Positions 5,901 through 13,346 of a stretch of 16,025 nt of DNA are shown piece by piece (position 1 is the first letter of the stretch; every line of letters begins with the position of its first letter). Origin of the DNA: Collinsella sp. (GTDB taxonomy: Bacteria > Actinomycetota > Coriobacteriia > Coriobacteriales > Coriobacteriaceae). Made by a program: the position numbers and the translations under genes. The notes below the pieces were generated by a model. It had not been told where the DNA came from. It searched no databases and saw only the letters and a program-made list of their open reading frames with translations. Location: assembly GCA_019425005.1 (NCBI GenBank), contig JAHYYK010000050.1, positions 1 to 16,025 of the forward strand, read 5' to 3'.

Positions 5901-5950
5901 TTCTGCCGAGGCCATAATTGGGTCTCTGTCGGTTGTGCGCGGGGCTTTTT
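5880..5950 (+). terminator. Regulated leader terminator overlapping the RAT
   Basis: AGCTCCG (5880-5886) pairs with CGGGGCT (5940-5946), and GCACTACCGA (5891-5900) pairs with TCGGTTGTGC (5929-5938) with one mismatch. An inner GAGGCC/GGTCTC helix (5908-5913 with 5921-5926) extends the stem, and TTTTT ends at 5950. Bases 5886-5900 are used by both this stem and the RAT, which is the classic BglG/LicT switch. Without active antiterminator, transcription should stop about 140 bp before the permease start. Confidence 0.85.
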
Positions 5951-6088
5951 CATGTCGATCCACCCGGGAATCACATGCAAATCAATCTCTTGCCAACTGA
6001 TGTCGCGCGCTGCGCAGGCGCGAGCGGAATTGTGCGTCTTGGTGCCGTGAAGTCCCACGGCCTTTAGTTGGAAGAGAAGGGATTCGAC
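5951..6088 (+). other. Long leader between terminator and permease start
   Basis: There is no gene here. It holds a TCGCGC/GCGCGA pairing (about 6003-6024) and CCGTG/CACGG (about 6046-6060), both close to the permease ribosome site GAAGGGA (about 6076-6082). The leader is long for a simple untranslated end, but I see no defined riboswitch. Confidence 0.4.
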
Positions 6089-7537
6089 ATGGCTGTCGAT
6101 AACAAGAAGATTGCCGAGGACGTGCTTGCTGCCGTCGGCGGCGCCTCCAATGTGACGAACGCGACGCACTGCATGACCCGCCTGCGTCTGAACCTCAAGG
6201 ATCAGTCCATTCCCAATGACGATGAAGTAAAGAAGATCAAGGGCGTGCTGGGTGCACAGTGGTCTGGCGGCCAGTATCAGGTCATCATTGGCCAGAACGT
6301 GCCGAAGGTCTATGACGCCGCCATTGCGCTGGGCGTCAAGGGCGAAGGCTCCATTGACGAGAACCTCGATGACGGCATCAAGGAGCCACTGACGGTCAAG
6401 ACTGCAGGCAAGAAGGCCCTTAACTACCTGTCCAAGACAATGTGCATGACGATCCCCATTATCATGGGCGCCGCCATGTTCCGCACACTTGCCGTACTTT
6501 GCGGCGACGGCATGCTCGGTATCTGGTCTGCTGATTCCGACATCTACAACTTCTTCTACAACTGGATTTACAACGCAGGCTATTATTTCCTCCCTGTTTA
6601 TCTGGGTTGGGCTGCCGCAAAGCAGCTCGGCTGCAGCCAGCCGCTCGGCATGATGCTCGGCGGCGTGCTCATTGCCCCTGAGTTCATGACGCTGGTCAAC
6701 GCTGCGGCGGATTCGGGTGCTACGACCACGATGGTTTACGGCGTGCTCCCGGCTCAGCTGAACAACTATTCTGCGACCGTGCTCCCCATGCTGCTGTCTA
6801 TGCCGGTGCTGATGGTCGTCGAGAAGTTCATGAAGAAGATCATCCCCGACATGCTCTCCACGGTGTTTGTGCCCGTGTGCACCATGGCTGTGATGACCCC
6901 CGTTTCCCTGTGCGCCCTAGCTCCGATTGGTTCCATTCTGGGCGACCTGGTCGGCAACTTTATGTTCGGCCTCGGAAACGCTGGCGGCATCGTCACGATC
7001 CTCTCCCTCGTCGCCATTGCTGCGCTTTGGGAGTTCCTGGTTATGACCGGTATGCACCAGGTTCTGATTGCCCTCGGCATTGTGCAGGTGCTCACCTCAG
7101 GGTCTGACTCCTGCGTTATGGTCGCGGGTGCTATCGCTCAGTTCGCCACGTGGGGCATGGCCTTCGGTGCCTTCCTGCGCCTTAAGGAGGTCGACGAAAA
7201 GGGCGCTATGCTTGGTTTCTCGCTCTCCGGCATTGTCGGTGGCGTGACGGAGCCCGCGCTGTATGGCTGCGGCTTTAAGTATACTCGCTGCCTGGGTGCC
7301 ATGGTCGCGGGCGGCGCTATCGGCGGCCTGATCGCGGCTCTCACTAATGTGACCACGTATGTTTTGGGCGCAACTAATATCCTTGGTATTACAGGTTATG
7401 TTGCAGGCGGAACTGCTAATCTCGTATGGGGCTGCGTTGCATCGGGCACTGCATTTGTTGCCGCCGCTGCCATCGCCTACTTCTTTGGCTTTACCAAGGA
7501 GCAGCTCGACGAAGACGCTGCTGCCGCCAAAGCCTAA
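6089..7537 (+). CDS. PTS sugar transporter, EIIBC, glucose/sucrose/beta-glucoside family
   Basis: A 482-residue membrane permease that imports and phosphorylates a sugar. The EIIB domain (1 to about 85) carries the phosphorylated Cys28 in NATHCMTRLRL. A linker leads to the EIIC domain (about 105-470), with many hydrophobic helices and the sugar-binding GGVTEPALYG motif near residue 385. The chain ends in a short charged tail, so no EIIA domain is fused; a separate glucose-type EIIA must supply phosphate. The start at 6089 is preferred (GAAGGGA upstream); an in-frame TTG at 6068 is possible. It is controlled by the RAT and terminator in its leader. EIIBC proteins without EIIA include MurP-like and trehalose-type permeases. 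The deacetylase gene downstream favours an N-acetylated sugar, but no phosphoglycosidase lies nearby to confirm this. Confidence 0.93.
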   Translation: MAVDNKKIAEDVLAAVGGASNVTNATHCMTRLRLNLKDQSIPNDDEVKKIKGVLGAQWSGGQYQVIIGQNVPKVYDAAIALGVKGEGSIDENLDDGIKEPLTVKTAGKKALNYLSKTMCMTIPIIMGAAMFRTLAVLCGDGMLGIWSADSDIYNFFYNWIYNAGYYFLPVYLGWAAAKQLGCSQPLGMMLGGVLIAPEFMTLVNAAADSGATTTMVYGVLPAQLNNYSATVLPMLLSMPVLMVVEKFMKKIIPDMLSTVFVPVCTMAVMTPVSLCALAPIGSILGDLVGNFMFGLGNAGGIVTILSLVAIAALWEFLVMTGMHQVLIALGIVQVLTSGSDSCVMVAGAIAQFATWGMAFGAFLRLKEVDEKGAMLGFSLSGIVGGVTEPALYGCGFKYTRCLGAMVAGGAIGGLIAALTNVTTYVLGATNILGITGYVAGGTANLVWGCVASGTAFVAAAAIAYFFGFTKEQLDEDAAAAKA

Positions 7538-7564
7538 AGCATCCGTTCGGTAGGACAATTATCT

Positions 7565-7596
7565 GGGGCACTTGGCTGCGCTTCAAGTGTCCCTTT
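7565..7596 (+). terminator. Intercistronic hairpin between permease and deacetylase genes
   Basis: GGGGCACTTG (7565-7574) pairs with CAAGTGTCCC (7584-7593) through one G-U pair, and only TTT follows. It looks like a leaky terminator or an mRNA-end stabiliser that would make the deacetylase less abundant than the permease. Confidence 0.6.
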
Positions 7597-7614
7597 CCGT
7601 AGATGGGGGTCAAT

Positions 7615-8379
7615 ATGAAGCAATTGCTCATTCGTGCCGATGATATCGGTTATTCGTATGCCGTTAACCTGGGGATTGCCCGCAGTATCAATGAGGGCCT
7701 GGTGCGCTCGGCGGGACTTATGCCCAATATGCCCGAGGCCGAGCGTGGCTGGTCGCTCGTGGCGGATGTCGGCATTGCGGTGGGTCAGCACACCAACGTG
7801 TGCCTGGGCAAGCCGTGTGCCGACCCGGCGCTCATTCCGAGCATGCTCAACGAGAACGGCGAGTTCCATAGCAGCCGTACCTTCCGCGATCATTTTAAGC
7901 GCGGCGAGGAGTTGATAGACTTCGACGAGGCCTGCATCGAGATCCGCGCGCAGCATGACCGCTTTGTCGAGATCGTGGGCCGCGAGCCCGATTACTTTGA
8001 GGCCCATGCCGTCATGAGCAAAAACCTTAACCGGGCGATCTCGGCGGTTGCTCAGGAGCTGGGCCTTAAGGAGCAAAAGGCGAGCTTCGACCCCGCGGCT
8101 GTGGTGCATTGCGGAGATACTGATCTGCGCATGGTGATGCGCTCGATGGAGCCGGGCTACGAGCCCAAAGAGGCAATCATGCAGACGGTTCGCGAGATGG
8201 TGGACGGCGAGACGGTCGTCTTTGTGTGCCATCCGGGCTATCTCGATCGTTTTATCCTGGAGAACAGCTCGCTCACTACCGACCGCACCAAGGAAGTCGA
8301 TGCGCTGATCGACCCCGAGCTTCGCACTTGGCTTGAGTCTCAACCTGATCTTCGCCTGATCGACTACCGCGACCTGTAA
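7615..8379 (+). CDS. ChbG/YdjC-like carbohydrate deacetylase
   Basis: A 254-residue cytoplasmic protein of the YdjC/ChbG family, metal-dependent hydrolases that remove an acetyl group from N-acetylated sugars such as chitobiose phosphate. The N-terminal LLIRADDIGYS (Asp9, Asp10) is the family signature. His59 (GQHTNVCLG) and His131 (YFEAHAVMS) are likely metal ligands, and HPGY (206-209) is the conserved late motif. The second metal block usually reads like a His-rich DSHHHVH; here only one His remains, so the protein is divergent. The start at 7615 has GGGGG just upstream; ATG 7603 would overlap that site. It follows the EIIBC permease by 77 bp with a hairpin between, so it probably works on the sugar phosphate that the permease delivers. 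Confidence 0.85.
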   Translation: MKQLLIRADDIGYSYAVNLGIARSINEGLVRSAGLMPNMPEAERGWSLVADVGIAVGQHTNVCLGKPCADPALIPSMLNENGEFHSSRTFRDHFKRGEELIDFDEACIEIRAQHDRFVEIVGREPDYFEAHAVMSKNLNRAISAVAQELGLKEQKASFDPAAVVHCGDTDLRMVMRSMEPGYEPKEAIMQTVREMVDGETVVFVCHPGYLDRFILENSSLTTDRTKEVDALIDPELRTWLESQPDLRLIDYRDL

Positions 8380-8389
8380 GGACCCAAGT

Positions 8390-8420
8390 CACCACAAAGG
8401 GGACAGTCGCCTTTGTGGTG
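8390..8420. repeat. REP-like perfect palindrome
   Basis: CACCACAAAGG (8390-8400) and CCTTTGTGGTG (8410-8420) are exact reverse complements around the loop GGACAGTCG. There is no T-run after it, and a separate terminator starts seven bases later. The form resembles the small dispersed REP-type palindromes of bacteria. I cannot show other copies, since only one lies in this window. Confidence 0.6.
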
Positions 8421-8426
8421 GTTCTG

Positions 8427-8460
8427 GCGCCGTTGCCATTATGGCGGCGGCGTCTTTTTT
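8427..8460 (+). terminator. Intrinsic terminator of the PTS/deacetylase unit
   Basis: GCCGTTGCC (8429-8437) pairs with GGCGGCGGC (8443-8451) through two G-U pairs, and the tail GTCTTTTTT follows. It ends the transcript about 50-80 bp after the deacetylase stop. Confidence 0.8.
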
Positions 8461-8518
8461 GTCCGTGCGGCGCGGTAGAGTGTAGGCGGTTGAAATTTGC
8501 GTCCATCGAGGAGCTGCC

Positions 8519-10276
8519 ATGAACGAGATCAAGTGCCCGCATTGCGGCGAAGTTTTTAAGGTCGATGCGTCCGGTTATGCGGATATCGTCAAGCAGGTGC
8601 GCGATGCCGAGTTCTCGCGCGACCTGGATGAGCGCGTGAAGGCGGTCCAGCGCGAGGGCGAGCAGGCACTGGAGCTTGAGCGCTCGCGCTCGACGGCTGC
8701 TTTGCAAAAGGCAGAGTCTCAGCGCGACGCTCAGCTTGTCGAGCAGAAGAACGCTGCAGCTCAGCAGCTGGCACAAGAGGTTGCCAAGCGCGACGCTGAG
8801 CTTGCCGAGCTGCGCGCCAAGCTCGAAGGCGCTGCCGCAGAGCGCGAGAGTGCAAGTCAGCGCGCGGCGGTTGAGGCCCGTTCCGATGCTCAAAAGGAGA
8901 ATGCCGAGCTTCAGCGCGAGATCGACAATTTACGTGCGCAGTTGGAGCGCAAAGATGATGAAGCCAGGCTTGCCGAGGCGGCGGCACGCAATGCTGCTCA
9001 AAACGACCTGTCCGCGCGCGACGCTCAGATTGCCGAGCTGCAGGCCAGGATCGCCGCGGCGGACAAGGCCCAGGAGATGGCGCTTGCCGCCGCCGCGGCA
9101 GAGTCGCAGCGTGAGCTCGATGCCGCTCGCAGCGAGGCCGAGCGCGCGCTTACTGACTATCGCGCGAAGGTGCAAGAGAAGTTTTCCGCCGCAAAGGCTC
9201 AGTCCGAGCAAGAGGCCGAGGGCCTGCGTGCCCAGCTGCGCGAGCAGGAACTGATGGCAAAAATGAACCTGTCAGAGGCGGTCGCCGCGGCGGAGCGAGA
9301 GCGCGATGAGGCACGTGCCAAACTGACGAGCGAGCTGGCGGTGCGCGATTCTCGCGAGGAGCAAGCCAAGGCGGCACACGAGCTCGAGCTTGCGCAGGCC
9401 AAGCGCGCGAGCGATGACCTGATTCGCTACAAGGATGAAGAGATTGAGCGCCTTAAGGACATGAAGGTTCGCCTGTCCACCAAGATGGTGGGCGAGTCGC
9501 TCGAGCAGCACTGCGAGACCGAGTTTAACCGTCTGCGCATGACGGCGTTTCCCAATGCGTACTTCGAGAAAGATAACGATGCATCCGAGGGCACCAAGGG
9601 AGACTTCATTTTCCGTGAGTGCGACGCGAGCGGCAACGAGGTCATCTCAATTATGTTCGAGATGAAAAACGAGAATGACGAGACCGCGACCAAGCATAAA
9701 AACGAGGACTTCTTTAAGAAACTCGATCACGATCGTCGCCAGAAAAGCTGTGAGTACGCGGTGCTCTGCACGCTGCTCGAGCCCGAGAGCGAGCTTTACA
9801 ACGCGGGAATCGTGGACGTGAGCTATCGCTACGAGAAGATGTATGTGATCCGCCCGCAGTTCTTCATTCCCATCATTACGCTGCTGCGCAATGCCGCCAT
9901 GGGTTCGCTTCGCTATAAGCAGGAGCTGGCGGAGTACAAGCAGCAGAATATCGATGTCACGAACTTCGAAGCCAAGATGGAGAAGTTCAAGAACGATTTC
10001 GGCCGCAACTACGAGATCGCGAGCCGCAAGTTCCAAACGGCAATCGATGAGATCGACAAGACGATTAGCCATCTGCAGAAAACCAAGGAGGCGTTGCTGT
10101 CCTCCGAGAACAATCTGCGCCTTGCCAACAAGAAAGCCGACGATCTTACCATTCGCAAGCTCACGTGGGGCAACAAGACCATGAAGGCGGCGTTTGACGA
10201 GGCACGCGGGGCTGCGGCAGAGACAAACGATGAGCCAGCCGAGGCGGATTCGTATGAGGTCGAGGATGCCGAGTAA
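8519..10276 (+). CDS. DUF2130 family protein with coiled coil and nuclease-like C-terminus
   Basis: A 585-residue protein. It begins with a CPHCG motif (Cys6, Cys9), like half of a zinc ribbon. A very long Ala/Glu/Arg-rich coiled coil follows (about 30-310). The conserved C-terminal DUF2130 region begins at ESLEQHC (about 325), with KGDFIF (about 359-364) and FEMKNEN (about 379-385). The Asp followed by Glu-x-Lys resembles the PD-(D/E)XK nuclease core, so a DNA-acting role is possible but not shown. A second helical stretch lies at about 490-545, and the tail is acidic. The start has GAGGAG at 8507-8512. It stands alone between two terminators and converges on the helicase gene. The exact function of the family is unknown to me. 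Confidence 0.9.
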   Translation: MNEIKCPHCGEVFKVDASGYADIVKQVRDAEFSRDLDERVKAVQREGEQALELERSRSTAALQKAESQRDAQLVEQKNAAAQQLAQEVAKRDAELAELRAKLEGAAAERESASQRAAVEARSDAQKENAELQREIDNLRAQLERKDDEARLAEAAARNAAQNDLSARDAQIAELQARIAAADKAQEMALAAAAAESQRELDAARSEAERALTDYRAKVQEKFSAAKAQSEQEAEGLRAQLREQELMAKMNLSEAVAAAERERDEARAKLTSELAVRDSREEQAKAAHELELAQAKRASDDLIRYKDEEIERLKDMKVRLSTKMVGESLEQHCETEFNRLRMTAFPNAYFEKDNDASEGTKGDFIFRECDASGNEVISIMFEMKNENDETATKHKNEDFFKKLDHDRRQKSCEYAVLCTLLEPESELYNAGIVDVSYRYEKMYVIRPQFFIPIITLLRNAAMGSLRYKQELAEYKQQNIDVTNFEAKMEKFKNDFGRNYEIASRKFQTAIDEIDKTISHLQKTKEALLSSENNLRLANKKADDLTIRKLTWGNKTMKAAFDEARGAAAETNDEPAEADSYEVEDAE

Positions 10277-10294
10277 GGCATAGCGGATAGTGCA

Positions 10295-10334
10295 AAAACG
10301 GGGCCGCTGGCGATAGTGCCAACGGCCCCGTTTT
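10295..10334. terminator. Bidirectional terminator between DUF2130 and helicase genes
   Basis: AAAACGGGGCCG (10295-10306) pairs with CGGCCCCGTTTT (10323-10334), with GGC/GCC closing the loop. A-runs and T-runs on both sides let it act on both strands. It lies 18 bp after the DUF2130 stop and 22 bp after the helicase stop. Confidence 0.9.
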
Positions 10335-10355
10335 ATTCCGTTCCAGTATGTTTGG

Positions 10356-13037
10356 CTAGTTCTCGAGCAGGTCCTCGATAAAGCCGACGCGGTAGTTTTT
10401 GAAGATGACCTCGCCGCCGTCTTGCGTGGCGTCCAGATCGACATCGCCCATGATGCCAAAATCGTGGTCGCCATCCTCGTCGGCAAAGATCTGGTGCACG
10501 TGCCATACGTGTGCGGTCTTCTCGTCGGACTCGTCAATGGAAAACATCGCGGCGCTGCGGGCATCTCCGTCGGTGAGGATTTCCTCGTGCTGCTCGTGGT
10601 AAGCGTCGAGTGCTTTTTGCCAGCGGATCTCGCTCATGCCCCAGTCGTCGTCGAGTTCGCCCAGGTCGCGAACGTGCTCGCGGGCGGCAAGGGTCACGCG
10701 GCGGAAGAGCGCGTTGCGCACCAATAGCGTGCAGCCGCGACGGTCCGCCACGACCTCGTCGATGCCCTGCGGCGGCGCGGCGTCGAGTGCAGCGGGGTTG
10801 CCGGCGTTCTCCCACTCGTCCACCAGGCTCGAGTCCACCGAACGCACCACAAAGCCCAGCCACGAGATGATGTCGCGCAGGCGCTCGTCGCGCTTCTCGA
10901 TCGGTACGGTGCGATCGAGGGAACGGTAGGCCTCTGCCAGGTAGCGCAGCAAAATGCCCTCGGAGCGGGCGATGCCGAGCTTTTGAATGTAGCCCTTAAA
11001 ATCGCTCGTGCTTTCCAGCATATCGCGCAGAACGCTCTTGGGAGAGAGCTGATAGTCGTTGGCCCAGGGCACTTCCTGGCAGTACTTGTCAAAAGCGGCG
11101 TCGAGCAAATCCTCGAGCGGCTTTTCGTACGTGACGTCTTGAATGCGCTCCAAGCGCTCCTCATATTCGACGCCGTCAGCCTTCATTTCTGCCATCGCGC
11201 GGTCGCGCGCGGCGCGCTCCTGTGCACGCAGCACCTGTTTGGGATCCTCGAGCGTTGCCTCGACCATCGAGATCAGGTCCATGGTATAGGTCTCACTCTC
11301 GGGGTCGAGCAGCTCCAACGCAGCAAGCAAGAACGGCGAGAGCGGCTGATCGAGCGCGAAGTCCTCGGGCAGATCGACCGTCAGCGCATAGTCGATGTCC
11401 GGCGCGGCGTCAGTCGGGGCGTCGGGCGCGGGCGGCACCTCGGTGCGAACGACGACGCCGGAATCGATGAGCGTGGCGAAGATTTCGTCGGCGCGAACCT
11501 CGAGCTTAGCCTTTTCCTCGGGAGTCTGCAGGCTCGTCTCGATGAGGTCGTGTACGCGGGTTCGGGCATCGCCGCCCTGCTCGACCACGCTAATCACCAT
11601 GGAGTGCGTGATGCGCAGGCGCGGCTTGAGCGTCTCGGGCTGCGTCTCGATCAGGCGCTCAAAGGTCTGCTTGTTCCAGGTGACAAAGCCCTCGGGGGCC
11701 TTTTTCTTTTTAATCTTACGGAGTTTTTTGGGGTCGTCGCCCGCTTTGGCCATAAGCTTGGCGTTTTCGATCTCGTGCTCCGGCGCCTCGGCAATTACCA
11801 TACCCTCGGTGTCAAAGCCCGAGCGGCCGGCGCGACCGGCAATCTGGTGGAACTCGCGGGCGCGCAGACGACGCATCTTGTAACCGTCGAACTTGGTGAG
11901 CGCGGTGAGCACCACGGTGTGGATGGGCACGTTGATGCCGACGCCGAGCGTGTCGGTGCCGCAGATGACGGGCAGCAGGCCCTGCTGCGCCAGGCGCTCA
12001 ACCAGTAGGCGATAGCGCGGCAGCATACCGGCGTGGTGCACGCCGACGCCGCAGCCGAGCAGGCGCTTGAGAATCTTGCCGAAGGCGGTGGAGAAACTCG
12101 TGCCTTTGGCAGCTTCCTTAATGGCCTCGCGCTGCTCCTTGCTAGCGATGCCAAAGTTGGCAAGCGACTGTGCCATGGCAAGCGCGGCGTCCTGACTAAA
12201 GTGCACGATGTAGAGTGGGGCCTCTCCGCGGCGCATGGCGAGCTCGACGGTGCCCTCGAGGGAGGTCGTCACATAGTCGTAGCTCAGCGGAACAGGGCGC
12301 GGGGCGTCGACAACCAGGTCGCAAGCAGCGCCGGTGTGCTCCTCGAGCGAGGCGGCGATCGCGGTGACATCGCCAAGCGTGGCGCTCATGAGCATAAATT
12401 GCGTGTGGGGCAGGGTGAGCAGCGGCACCTGCCAGGCCCAACCACGGTCGGGGTCGGCAAAGTAGTGGAACTCGTCCATGGCCACGCAGCCCACATCGGC
12501 ATCCTCGCCCTCGCGCAGCGCATCGTTGGCAAGGATTTCGGCCGTGCAGCAGATGACGGGCGCCTTGGTGTTGATGTGCGTATCGCCGGTGATCATGCCA
12601 ACGTTATCGCGGCCGAGCACCTGTACCAGATCGAAGAACTTTTCGCTGACCAGAGCCTTGATAGGAGCCGTATAGTAGCAGCGCTTGCCCTGTGCCATGC
12701 CCATAAAGAGCATGCCTAGCGCGACGAGCGATTTACCCGATCCGGTCGGTGTTCCCAAAATGACATGGTCACCGGCGGCTAGATCCATGAGGGCCTCTTC
12801 CTGGTGGTCCCACAGCTCAATACCGCGATCGCTCGTCCATTCAAAGAAGCGCTCGAAGGCCTGATCGGGCGTGAGCCACGGTTCGGGCTCGCTGCCGTCC
12901 TCGGGCTCCCACCAGGTGGGGGAGAGCGCGCCGAGCGAGCCGAATTCGGCTTCGGTTCCCGTGCCGCCCGAGAATGAGCTGGCGGCGCCGGCGCCGGAGA
13001 CGGTGCTGGCGGCGGTATCTGTCGTGGTCTGTGCCAT
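10356..13037 (-). CDS. Ski2-like DEAD/DEAH-box helicase with DUF3516-like C-terminus
   Basis: An 893-residue superfamily 2 helicase, probably unwinding RNA in processing or decay. After a Ser/Gly/Ala-rich start (1-35), the first RecA domain holds Walker A GTPTGSGKS (95-103), APIKAL (124-129), the DExH box DEFH (188-191) and SAT (218-220). The second RecA domain holds GVHHAGMLP (332-340), TDTLGVGIN (361-369) and motif VI QIAGRAGRSGFD (398-409), as in Ski2/Mtr4/Brr2-type enzymes. A Lys-rich insert follows near 445-455. The remaining ~400 residues fit the DUF3516 region of actinobacterial helicases, named from general resemblance. The start at 13037 is chosen because the in-frame extension to 13208 runs through the repeat at 13159-13280; the ribosome site AGAGAAAG is weak. 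It is transcribed alone, convergent with the DUF2130 gene. Confidence 0.93.
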   Translation of the reverse strand: MAQTTTDTAASTVSGAGAASSFSGGTGTEAEFGSLGALSPTWWEPEDGSEPEPWLTPDQAFERFFEWTSDRGIELWDHQEEALMDLAAGDHVILGTPTGSGKSLVALGMLFMGMAQGKRCYYTAPIKALVSEKFFDLVQVLGRDNVGMITGDTHINTKAPVICCTAEILANDALREGEDADVGCVAMDEFHYFADPDRGWAWQVPLLTLPHTQFMLMSATLGDVTAIAASLEEHTGAACDLVVDAPRPVPLSYDYVTTSLEGTVELAMRRGEAPLYIVHFSQDAALAMAQSLANFGIASKEQREAIKEAAKGTSFSTAFGKILKRLLGCGVGVHHAGMLPRYRLLVERLAQQGLLPVICGTDTLGVGINVPIHTVVLTALTKFDGYKMRRLRAREFHQIAGRAGRSGFDTEGMVIAEAPEHEIENAKLMAKAGDDPKKLRKIKKKKAPEGFVTWNKQTFERLIETQPETLKPRLRITHSMVISVVEQGGDARTRVHDLIETSLQTPEEKAKLEVRADEIFATLIDSGVVVRTEVPPAPDAPTDAAPDIDYALTVDLPEDFALDQPLSPFLLAALELLDPESETYTMDLISMVEATLEDPKQVLRAQERAARDRAMAEMKADGVEYEERLERIQDVTYEKPLEDLLDAAFDKYCQEVPWANDYQLSPKSVLRDMLESTSDFKGYIQKLGIARSEGILLRYLAEAYRSLDRTVPIEKRDERLRDIISWLGFVVRSVDSSLVDEWENAGNPAALDAAPPQGIDEVVADRRGCTLLVRNALFRRVTLAAREHVRDLGELDDDWGMSEIRWQKALDAYHEQHEEILTDGDARSAAMFSIDESDEKTAHVWHVHQIFADEDGDHDFGIMGDVDLDATQDGGEVIFKNYRVGFIEDLLEN

Positions 13038-13158
13038 GTGTTTGCTTTCTCTCGCGATTGTCCGCCAACTATTATGGCGTAGCGGCGGCGCGGGGTGCCA
13101 GCGCGCGAGAAAATGCAGGAAATGGGCGTTCTGTCCGGCCGTTTGGTGCGGTTGCCAG

Positions 13159-13280
13159 CTAAGTGAGTAGACTTTTTGCGATGTCGCGAGCACATGGCTT
13201 TTGCGCAAGGGCTCTACCTGCGGTTTAGTTTTCGTTATTCGGGCTGTGCTTGGCTATTGCAAAAAAGTCTACTCACTTAG
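13159..13280 (+). repeat. Long-armed inverted-repeat element, copy 2
   Basis: The left arm (13159-13179) and right arm (13259-13280) match the arms of the copy at 105-227 almost base for base. The shared internal blocks are TTTTGC (13199-13204) and TACCTGCGG (13215-13223), at nearly the same distance from the ends. As RNA the outer stem continues through GCGAUG/UAUUGC (13178-13183 with 13255-13260, two G-U pairs), and an inner helix GAGCACA/UGUGCUU (13188-13194 with 13245-13251) forms. It lies between the TrmB-like gene and the helicase, both on the minus strand, 122 bp before the helicase start. Ends of the form cTA...TAg would fit a TA target duplication, but the outer C and G are also conserved in both copies. 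Confidence 0.85.
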
Positions 13281-13346
13281 GTTTTGAGGGTTGCTTGCTG
13301 ACGCCTATTTGCGCTTGTTTGCCGACACCGCGACCATCAGAGGTCC

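Noticed and set aside
5796..6050. 84-residue plus-strand frame across the permease leader
   Set aside because: The RAT and terminator occupy this DNA and no ribosome site precedes the frame.
10983..12719. Long plus-strand open frames opposite the helicase
   Set aside because: They have no recognisable motifs and arise from codon bias of the helicase gene, whose motifs are complete.
13038..13208. N-terminal extension of the helicase frame by 57 residues
   Set aside because: It reads through the long-armed repeat and a stretch with no helicase-like sequence; the ATG at 13037 is a better start.
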